DNA from: Thermothelomyces thermophilus ATCC 42464
Taxonomy: Eukaryota; Ascomycota; Sordariomycetes; Sordariales; Chaetomiaceae
Reading direction: 5' to 3'
Assembly (NCBI RefSeq): GCF_000226095.1
Contig: NC_016472.1
Location: 4,340,001-4,404,000 of the forward strand
DNA length: 64,000 nt
Made by a program: the position numbers and the translations under genes. The stretch's first letter is position 1. The number at the start of each line of letters is the position of its first letter. Positions 37,254-47,900 of the stretch are shown here, piece by piece. A model generated the notes under the pieces. It ran no database searches, had not been told where the DNA came from, and saw only the letters and a program-made list of their open reading frames with translations.

Positions 37254-37671
37254 TGTCACGGAAATATACATACAAATGCCGCCTAGGCCACCGGCACAAA
37301 CGGGCCAATCAAGCCAAAGGAACAGAAGGACCAATTACAACATAGGAAGTACAGTAATCACTACGCTCACCAGCGATCAGGGTGATCACCACCATACGAT
37401 CACTTACGATCACCGTGATCAGGAGTGATCACTAGGATTATATATATATATAGATAGTCACTCGTTATAGAGGACTCTAGGAGTTCACCAGTGGTAACAA
37501 TTACAATCACAGTACTTATACCAAGCATTACTAATTACTATAAGAGGCAACTCTAGTGTTATTATAAACCCTTTAGCTTTACCGAATCCCTTAGACGACC
37601 TATACGCTTGTTCCACTCAATCTACCTTCGTCTAGACCCTTTCAAAAGAAGTCTAAGTTAGGTTCGTTACA
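37254..37671 (+). repeat. Middle LTR of a nested Gypsy C-family copy
   Basis: 418 bp, starting TGTCACGGAA and ending CGTTACA. The right half (from about 37,450) matches the outer C LTRs. The left half (37,254-37,440) does not match them and is clearly less mutated and less AT-rich. It includes six GATC sites in about 60 bp (37,370-37,434), mostly as GTGATC / GATCAC. Confidence 0.85.
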
Positions 37672-37698
37672 CGTTATTACCACTCCCTTTGTTCTGTC

Positions 37699-40600
37699 AT
37701 GGTTCAGAACGGAGGTGACTTCGACCTTGACATCGACATAGTTACTAACGTTACGGCCGAACAGCTGCTCGCTTAGCTTGGTCAACTCTAGCAGCGGATC
37801 TAGGAGTTAGACTAGAGAGACAAGGCTGCTTAAGCTCAAATCAAGGAACTCGAGAACCGCGAAAAGTACTTGTAGAAGTTAGTTAATGAGGCCTACGCTA
37901 AAATCGAGGCACTCGAGGGTGCTAAAGTAAAGCGTATTAAGATCGAACTACCTAGCAAATATAGAGGAACTAAGGAGGATCTTATAGGATTCCTAACAAA
38001 CCTCTAATCCTACTTCTAGCTTAATAACGATAAGTTTCTAGATAATAAAGCTAAAGTCTTCTATATAACTACGAGACTAGAGGGCAAGGCACTTAGATAG
38101 TTCGAGCCTATATAGAATGACTATCTCACTAAGGAAGATAAAGACGAACGAGACGTATTTACGTAGGCAGTCTTCCGATCTTATAACTGTTTCGAAGAAG
38201 AGCTTTAGAAAGTTTTTAGCGACAAAGATAAGAAGATTTATACGTAAGAAAGACTTGCTAATCTCTAATAGACTAAATTAGTAACCTCCTATACTATATA
38301 GTTTAGACAGGATATACTTAAGTCTTAGCTTAATAATAAGGTATTAATATAATTATTCTATAATAGCCTAAAGGAAAAGGTCAAGAACAAGCTATATAAG
38401 TACGATCGGCCTAAGACTCTAGATAAATATATTATATAGGCTATTAGGATTAATAATCAACTCTATATACAAGAGTAATAGAAATAAGGTCAAATAAATA
38501 GAACTATAGTTAAGGCTAATAACAAGAAAAAGCGAGTGTATAATAGTACCTTATATAGGACGTACCCCGGAGCTATAAATATAGATATAGCATAGAAGCA
38601 GGACTAGAAGAAGATAGCTAAAGACAAGTCCAATGTTACCTACTATAACTACAGAAAGAAAGGACACTATAAGCAAAAATACTAGAGCCCGAAGAAAGAA
38701 TGGAAACCAACCCCTAGAAAGGAAATTACGACTATCGATAAAACCATTAAGGACGTCATCGAAGTAGCGGCCACGAGCTACAAAGATAAGGGTAGTGATA
38801 CGGATAGTCTCGGATACGACGGTAATAGTGAAGACGAACAAGCACCGTACTCCGAACTAGTCACTATAGATCTAGAGACAGGTCTTGCCGAATAGGATAT
38901 GGCAGGAGAATATACACCGCTAGTTTCGATTCTCCTAGCCTTAAGGTAGTAGGGTCTTATAGTTATATAGAGGTAGGATAGATTATAGACAACCGATACC
39001 TAAGGAATCGAAAGATCTGGACCTAATACTCTATTCCTCTAGGAACAAATCGAATAGTACCGTAACGAAGTTTTCTGACTTAATACGGAACTATACGAAC
39101 GGGATAGGCGCTTGACTTAACTTGTCTAGTAGAGTATTAAGATAAGGGACGAAATAAGGGAACTCTAACGTATCGTAGAAACTATTAAAGGAGAATAGCC
39201 TATGATATATAATAGGCCTGATAGCTATACCGAGTATCTTGACGGCTAATAACTTAGCAACGACGTATAGAACCTAGAATACTAGTTTATATAAGCGAAC
39301 TACGGGAAAGACAAGCGTATATAGGAAAGCTACTAAAAGAAATACTCTTATCTTAGCATTAGAGTACCTATAGCCTATGTATAGTAGGAAGGATTTAGGA
39401 AAGAATTCCAATATCTCCTAGGCAACGCTATATAACTATACCCTTGATACGAGGCATATACGCAAGTGCCCTAGTTCCAGTGTATAGCACACGAATGCCG
39501 ATATCACTTCCGCGACAAATTCGAAAACAATCACTAGCCAACCCGATAGGAAAACAGGGACAAAGGCTTGTACCCTATAGAATAGGTCTACGATATAGGA
39601 AATAGAGCGGCCGAATTGCTCTAGAAGATCGAAGCCTGTGACCTAGAAAGCATCACGATAGTTCCAAAACAAGCCTAGCCTAGGCACTACGGAATTAGAC
39701 GAGACATATAAGACTCGTATTAGAGTAACGATTACCTCTATCACGCGGACAAAAAGAAATTACGAATTTAGGAGCTTTAGATAAAGCTATAGTACGTATG
39801 ATAGAAAGTAGAATAGACCTAATAGTAGGAAGCCGTAAGCACCTAATAGCTTATAGAAATAAGTACGATTGACAAAGCCGCTATCAGCCAAACAACCGGA
39901 GAGGTTAGCACTAACCTAGGAAACAGGTTAGGGCCCTTCGAGAGGCCCGGAAACCATTAACACCTACATAGTAGCAAGTAGTAGCATAGTATAGGAGGAA
40001 CTAGCATAAGAGACCACTATACCAAGACCTCCTAGTAGAAACATAGGAAATCGCCGTAATCTTTAGACGACGGCGGTAAGACAAGCGGCTATAGATAATA
40101 GTACAATAGAAATAGCACGAAATGCTCGTACTAGTAGATAGTAGAGCAGAGATAAACCTAATCTTACCGACGCTTGTAAATTAGCTATAGATACCCTAGA
40201 GAATGAAGCAGAAGCATAGCATAGTCAAAGGGCCATTTCCAACGTAATAGGTATATAGAGAGACTAAACCAATTGACATCACTATAGCAGGGAAGACTAT
40301 AGCAATCGTATTTAGCATTATAGATATAGGTAACGACAAAGACATAATATTAGGGTTACCATAGTATAAAGATTATAACCTAGACATTAGCTAGAAGAAT
40401 GGTAGCTACCTATGACCCTAAACGGAGTTGTATTCGACTAGTAAGATAGGAAGCGTACAAGGATCGCGAGCAGACGATGCTTAGAGAAAGGCATATCCTA
40501 CGGATCTACCGCAAGAGACGGACAATAGCAGGTAGACTACTATAGACTCTAGAAGAGGCGGTATAACGATATCAATATCGTGATAGGAGGAACAAGCTAA

Positions 40601-43520
40601 ATTGCCGATAGCTGTTCTCTCCGTTAACGAATGTAGAGCACTATAATTAGAGCAGTAGGTTAAGACAGGAGAAATCGCTAGTATTGCTATAGACGGAACC
40701 AAGTTCGTATACTATTAGAAAACCGAGAGACGAGACAAGACTAGGGAAGTACCGAAGGAGTACGAGGGACACCTAGCATTCGAACCGAAGTATCTAGAAG
40801 GATTACCAGAATACGGCCTATAGGATTATAAGATCAAGCTCAAGGAAGGAGTATAACTAAAGTTCTTTAAGATTTACTACACGAGCTAGATATAGAATAA
40901 AGAACTTAAGCGATATTTAGAAGAGAACCTTCGAAGAGGATATATCTGCCTGTCAACTTTATAGTATATTATCTCGATAATATACTCATCTTCTCTAAGA
41001 CAATAGACAAACACTAGAAGCATGTAAAAGTAGTACTAGACGTACTATACGTATATAAGCTATTAGTTAACAAGGAAAAGAGCGAATTCCACATTAGGAA
41101 AACGGTATTTCTAGGATACGAAATATCCCCTAGACAAATTTAGATAGAACCTTCAAAGGTTAAAGCTATTAAGAATTAGCTACAACCGACGTCAGTCACG
41201 GAAATACAAAGTTTCATCGGATTTACAAACTTCTACTAGATATTCATTAGGAACTTTAGAGCGATCATACGACCTTTATATAAACTTACTAAGAAGAATA
41301 CTAAATTCTAATAAGAAGAGCGATACAAGCAAGCATTTATATAAATCTATAACGCCATTACTAAAGATCTAGTACTAGTACTACCAGACCCTAAGAAGCC
41401 ATTCAAGGTGGAAACGGACGCTTTAGACTATGCCATCAGAGGACAATTAGGACAACGAGACAAACAAGGGAAGCTACATCCTATAGCCTTCTTTTTAAAG
41501 AAGCTCGACGGACTACGTCTTAATTATCCGATTTATAATAAGGAACTACTTACAATTGTCGAAGCTTTTAAGGAATGGCGATTATACCTTAATAGCATGA
41601 TTAAACTAGTATAAGTATATATAGATTACAAGAATTTGCGATACTTTACGATGACGAAGGAACTTAACAGATGACAAATACAATAGGCAGAATTCCTCGC
41701 GGAATTTAACTTCGAGATCCGCTATAAGAAGGGTAAAGAAAACGTACAAGCAGACATTTTAAGTTAACGAACAGATCATACGAAAGGATAAACAAGAACA
41801 ATACTACCGTTATTTAAGGAACAAACAGACAGAACGCTATATTATAAAATATAGACACCTATAGAAGATGATCTACTTAACTCGTTCCTAGAATACTATA
41901 TAATCTTTCGAGAGGAAAGGATCAACAAGGCATAGTATCAAGCAGCACCTAGACTAGTGGTACCTGACGGAGTAGAAGAGAAAGATAGGAAACTCTAGTA
42001 CCGAGGCAAAGCATATATCCACGATAAAGACCAATAGCTACAAATGATTCGAGAACTCTATAAGTTAAAACTCGGAGGATATAAGGGAGTTACGAAGACT
42101 GTTGTACAAGTCAAGAGACACTATGACTTTCCATAGTTAACGGCACGAGTTAAGGAAGTCGTATAGAGCTACGACATCTATAATCGAAGCAAAACGGCAC
42201 GATATAAGCTATATAGGCTACTTTAGCTACTGCTAATAGCTAATAAACTATAGAGTTTAGTTACGATAGACTTCATTACAAAGCTACTAGAATCTAAGGA
42301 TATAGCTATAGGAGTAACCTACGATAGTATTCTTACTATAGTAGATTGCCTAACTAAGTAGGTATACTTCTTTCCCTACAAGGAGTCCTAGATAGCTAAA
42401 CAGTTAGTAGACATAATCTATTGGCAAGTTATATTAGTATATACTTAGCCGTAAGAATAGATTACTAATAGAGATACTAAGTTTATATCAAAGTTCTAGC
42501 AAGCGTTAATATAACAATTAGGCATTAATAATAAGCTGTTAATAGTATATTACCTATAAACCGACAGACAAACGGAGCGACTAAACCAAGTTATTAAGCA
42601 ATACCTCCGCTCTTATATTAATTATTAGCAAGACGACTAAGTCATGCTATTACCAATAGCATAACTCGCCTACAATATAACGCCGACAGAAACGACCAAA
42701 GTCATACCGTTCTTCGCGAACTATAGATATAAAGCAGACCTTAGGCAAGGACTAGAGGTTATAGTACCAAGAGCAGCAGTCAAAGCAGAACAGATGTACG
42801 TACTGTACGAGAAGCTCAAGAAGGAACTCGAGTTTGTCAAAACCAGAATAAAGAACTACTATGATAAACACAGGCTCGAGGGACCTTGCCTAGAGAGGGG
42901 AGACAAAGTCTACCTGATCGTACGAAACTTACGAACCAAACGACTAAGTATAAAGCTAGACTTCAAGAAGGTTAGACCCTTCGTTATCAAAGAACGAATT
43001 TCGATATCTAACTACTGACTGTCGTTACCGTTATCTATATACCTACAGACAGATATTTTTCATATTTCACTTCTCGAACTAGTACCAAAGAACGCTAAGG
43101 TTGCTATATATATCGAAGCAGAGGATAAAGAGAAAGAATAGGACGTTAAAGAAATTCTAGATTTATACGTTATTAATAGGGAACTATAGTACTTAGTTAA
43201 ATAGCTTGATTTTAGACTAGAAGATAACTTATAGGAACTAGTTAAGAATTTAAACTGCCCTAAGAAACTAGAATAGTTCTACTAGTAGAATCCTAACTAG
43301 CTATAAGAACTAGCTCTAAAGCCTATTCCCTAATAGAAAAAGAGGGGAACCTGCTAGAATTAGGACTAGGATCTAACCTAATTGACTCCTAATTAAGTAT
43401 GTCAAAAGCACCTAACACCTAAGCCTGACCCGCAAGGGTCTACGTCTCCGATATCAGCAGAGGAGTATCTAGCTCTTCCTCCTCCTCTAGACGAGCTATA
43501 CCACGACGAAAAACTTCGGC
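37699..43520 (+). pseudogene. Element C, copy 2 gag-pol with RT deletion, complete integrase and chromodomain
   Basis: The gag ATG survives at 37699 (MVQNGGDFDLDID). The knuckle is at about 38.63-38.69 kb. Compared with copy 1, about 0.34 kb of RT is missing at 40,953 (after CCTGTC), removing most of the RT core. RNase H is well kept (41,408-41,614 is open for 68 codons: METDALDYAIRGQLGQRDKQ). The integrase runs from about 42.0 kb to a GPY/F-like end (KLDFKKVRPFVIKE, in the open stretch 42,794-43,018). A chromodomain remnant follows at 43.13-43.30 kb (VKEILDLYVI, then LVK, LDF). The last part, about 42.65-43.08 kb, is less mutated than the rest. Confidence 0.85.
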
Positions 43521-44035
43521 ACCACGATCACACAGGGATTGCTATAAACAATATAATTGACTTAAATAGCTTAACGTCTAAGTAAGTAATGCCTTGGTCT
43601 TAGTAATCTCCCTTAAAACCTTCTCCTACTCTAATAAATTCAAAAGGACTAAGGTAGTTAGTAACCTAAGACTATAAAGGAAAATAACGAGGAACCTATA
43701 GGTATCTATAACGTTTGGACTACTACATTTCTTGCCTATACGAATATAGTTTTAATACTTGTTTAAACTCTCTATTATTATATAACGCTTTCGCGGCTTT
43801 ATATTCTAATAACGCTTACAAGATATAGTAACTTCGTAACCCTCTTGCTTAATCTTGATCGTAATAGCGTATCGTTCGCGTTTAAGATTGCGACGATTCC
43901 TAGGAATATAATTAGCTATAGCGAAAGGAAGTTAGCGGAAGAAGGACGTTACCTACTACGAAAAAGGGGTATTAGTAGTACTTAAAACAAGTTATAAGAA
44001 GCTTTCGGGTCGAAAGCCCTAAAGAGGGGGTATCG

Positions 44036-44487
44036 TATTACAAGCTAACTATATACCGTGACCTGGTAGGGTATAGCAGGCTAAATAAGCTACTAATTAA
44101 GAAGGGTACGAAGCAAGGCTAACACAGATCGCTAGGGAGCGTAGGCTACTATAGGCAAACAATTGCCAAAAAGGGAAAGATAGCAGAGGATAGCTAGCTA
44201 CCGAAGGCAATCTAAGGACAGGATAGAAGGGGACTATAAGCGACCGACAGAAGTATATATACATATAAATAGTCACTCGTTATAGTGGACTCTAGGAGTT
44301 TACTAGTGATAGCAACCTACAATCACAGTACTTATACCAAGCATTGCTAATTACCATAAGAGATAACTCTAGTGTTATTGTGAACCCTTTGGCTTTACCG
44401 AATCCCTTAGACGACCTGCCTACTTGTCTCGCTTAATCTACCTTCGTCTGAACCCTTTTAGAAGAAGTCTGAGTTAGGTTCGTCATA
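44036..44487 (+). repeat. Gypsy C LTR, right outer copy
   Basis: 452 bp, starting TATTACAAGC (from TGTTACGAGC) and ending CGTCATA. GTCAG follows, pairing with GTTAG to the left of the copy at 31838. Confidence 0.92.
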
Positions 44488-44492
44488 GTCAG

Positions 44493-44871
44493 GTTAGTAA
44501 AGGATTTGATAAAGGCTTTACTAGATAAAGTTAAGGCTTTTATAAGTCCCTAGATCTTAAACCTTTACCCCTAGTATATAGGCGAATTGCTAATAGTCGT
44601 GTATAGGATCTTAAGAAGTTACGTATAGTTCTTCGGAGTGACCTTAAATGTGTTAGTATAGACGATATAGAGGAGTATAAGCTTAATAAGGCTAAACTTA
44701 CATGTTTTACGAAGATTACCTGTTCTATATATAATATCTTTCACTAGTTAGGCAAAATCAAGGAAGCTTGTAATGCTCGTATTAATATGTCCGATAACGT
44801 ATTAGGCACTACGTTATCGCCTAGCTAGGATAAAGGCAAGGGTAAGGCTATTGATCCTAGTAATGACTAAT
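44493..44871 (+). pseudogene. Antisense ORF of the Copia, part 2
   Basis: Directly right of element C, the plus strand reads VSKGFDKGFTR and on through DLKCVSIDDIEEYKLNKAKL to a Lys/Gly-rich end (DKGKGKAIDPSND). Only TAG/TAA breaks occur. It is in phase with part 1 across the single target duplication. It converges with the end of Copia pol (minus strand, about 44.94 kb). No domain is recognised. Confidence 0.45.
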
Positions 44872-44939
44872 AATAGTAGATAGGGAGTATTAGGTAGTAT
44901 TTTATTTGGTGAATTTGACTTATTTTCTACCCCCTAGTT

Positions 44940-47900
44940 ATATAAGCCTATAACTAATATCTTAAAGATCAAAGAGAGCCCTTTAACGCTTAAAGGCTTA
45001 TTAGCTAAGTCGTTTAGTAAGCCTATCTATTAGTATCTAACTAGTTAGTAGATATATAGCTTTAAACGTTCCTTTTACTACTTCCTAATATAACTATATA
45101 TTATAGATGTCTATATACCGTAGGTAAGTATTAATACGTTCGTTCTTAGCTATTATTAGTCTTATCGTTTACTAATTATCGTAGTAAATGTTCTAGGGTT
45201 CCCTAAGCTTAAGATTGATATCTGTAAATAGCCTTTTAAGTACTATAGCCTCTCTTACCATAAGGGAAAGCGTTAGAAGTTCTACCTTAATGCTCGACAT
45301 TATAATAGTATCCTAGTATAACGCCTTCTATATAATAGAACCTCCGAATAGGAAGAAGATATATCCCTATAACAAATACTATATATCTAGATTATCTATA
45401 TATAAAGCGTCCCTAGTGATTATAAGCGTCGGACTTTCCAGCGCTTGCTTGCCTCTATACTAAATTAATAGGCAAGAGCTCCTAAATAGATATCTTACTA
45501 CTTACTACACCTCTAATAAGTAGTCTAGTCCTAGATTAGTTAGGTATCGAGAGAGTATTAAACAGGCGTATATAATATCTAGATATAGTATAACTATATA
45601 ATATAAGATTAATCTAATAAGCTCCTAATACTCTTTAATCTATATACTAGTAGCGTTCCCTTTAAACTTCTTAAGTTCTTTATAGCTTAAAGGAGTTAGC
45701 TTATATATATTAGGCACGTCCAGCCTATATCTTCTTACTATCTTTCTAATATATTAATTATAGACTAACTATATCTTATATATAGGTTAGTCTCGAATCA
45801 CTCTAATACTAAGAAACTAACTAATATTACCCTACTTATAGACGTTATATTAAGCTTTAATTCCTTCTATTACCTGCTTAGCCGCTATAGTATTACTTTT
45901 ATGGAAAAAAACCAAGAAGTTGTTAATATAGAAGATTAGGATAACTCGTTTATTATAGCTTAAGAAGAGGTACTTCTCTTTGCCTAATAGTTCTATACTT
46001 AGATCTAATAGCGTTTTATAGAACTCCCTATACTATAAGAGTAGTAAGTCTCTTAAGCCGTATAGAGCTCTTTGCAACTCTATATATTTCCCTAGCCACT
46101 TAAATCCTTCTAGCAATTTGTAGATGACAGGATCGTCTTCCGGTCGTTTAGCGTTAAGGAACGCTTACGCTACATCGAACTACTTGACTTCTAAGTTAAA
46201 GTATATAGCAATCGCTATTATTATACGGAACAACTATACTACTAAAGTAACTATATATATACTTTCTACTAAGCTAATATCCTATAGATCTCCTTATATA
46301 TAGATTCTTACCTTGCATTTCTCTAAGAAACCGTCCTTATCAAACTTGTATACGAAGACCTATTTTAATGGGATAGGTTACGCTTTCGCCTGCTTGTATA
46401 GTACAATCTTCTATGTTCCCCTACTCTCTAAGTTATATATCTCCTCGTAAGCCGTGTCTTTAAACTATTATCCTAATAGATAGTTATATAGGTCTTGCTA
46501 GTTAGTAAGAACGCGAGTAAGATTGTCAATATATTAATACAGCTTATTTAAGGCTACTCTAAGGTATATAGTATCCTTCTATTATATAGCGGTAGCAAAC
46601 ACTATATATATTATTTTTATACTCTAGTCCTCTAGATAAGCTTTCTATTAATCAGGTAGGTAAGTCTTATGGAACTGTTACTAGAGTTCCTTTATTATAT
46701 AGATAAAGGAGTAATAGTAATTAACCTTCTCTTTATTTTATAGCCATTCGCTTAACTATATGGGGTCTCTAGGTATATAAGCCCTCCTCTTACCTCTGCC
46801 TCTCCTTATAAGAGGTTGCTAAATAGCTTCTCCTTTACTTCTACCTTTTAGAGAATACATTAGCTAATCTAGACTTCGCTTAACGCTTTACTCCTCCTGT
46901 TCTATAGTAAGTTATAATATATTAGTAATACCGTCCCTAGCTCCTAGCTCTTCTATCTACTTGTCACGTACGTTAGATTCTTCTATAGAAGGTATTCCTC
47001 TATTAGATTTGATAGCTTCCCTACTCTCCCTAGTATCTAGTTAGCTAGCTAGCGACTAGGAAGGCTCTAATTTAAACCTTCCTACTTCCTAGTAAATATC
47101 CCCTTTACTAGCTAGTATAAGATAAGTTACTAAGGGCTTAGGTATATATTTAGAGGTCAAGAGTCTTCTAAAGCTCTCTATCTATTTGGTAAGTTCGTCT
47201 ATTGCTTACGTCTCTGCTATAAGAGTCTCTAGAACTAATTACTTGCTTATAGGCTATATATCGGAGAGCTCCCTTACCCCCGAGTCTTGACCCTATTAGA
47301 AAGGTTGGTCTACTGCTAGACTCTCTTACGATAGAGGCAGCCAAGCTACTATAATAGAGTCTTTTACTAGTTGTCAGGTCTATTGTAACGCTTCCTAGAG
47401 AAAATCGCTATCCTAGGAATCTTTGCTAAGATCGAATTAATTAACTTCCTAGCTCGCCATTACTAGTAATGGCTTTATTAGCTACTCTTTACCTAGATAG
47501 TAGAAAGTCTTCTTATCGAAGCGAACGTTATAAGTTATAATGACCCTATTAAGCTTAGGTATCTAAACGCGATAGATATTAGATATATAATATCCTATAA
47601 GATATCCTATTAGCCTATATAGTAGTACCTTAAAGTCCTTTATATGCCGCTTAGCTTCCCTATCCTTATAGAGGATATATACCTTATATCTATATATAAA
47701 GATACTATTCTAATCTAGGTATAAGTTACTAGTTAATATAATTATTAAGCTAGGTTTATATTAGTAAAAATATTATTTGCACTAGCTATAAAGTACTTTG
47801 TTAGGAGTTCTAAACGAGTAAGTATAGCTTAGGCTTATTATATATAAGTATACTACTACTTATATACTTTCTAACTAGAGCTTTATAAGGAGATTTACGC

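Larger units (their letters stand above)
31838..44487 (+). mobile_element. Ty3/Gypsy chromovirus-type element C with an internal second copy
   Basis: Outer LTRs 31838-32289 and 44036-44487 are both 452 bp. The target duplication is GTTAG (31833-31837) and GTCAG (44488-44492), again one RIP-type C/T change apart. Between them lie two successive gag-pol bodies with a third, partly different LTR (37254-37671) between them. The polypurine tract AAAGAGGGGG (44021-44030) lies just before the right LTR and confirms plus orientation. A chromodomain remnant follows the integrase at about 43.13-43.30 kb, which puts the element in the chromovirus branch. Confidence 0.9.

Noticed and set aside
42794-43018. 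74-codon open frame as an independent gene
   Set aside because: It is the integrase C-terminus (GPY/F-like region) of element C copy 2; likewise 41408-41614 is its RNase H.
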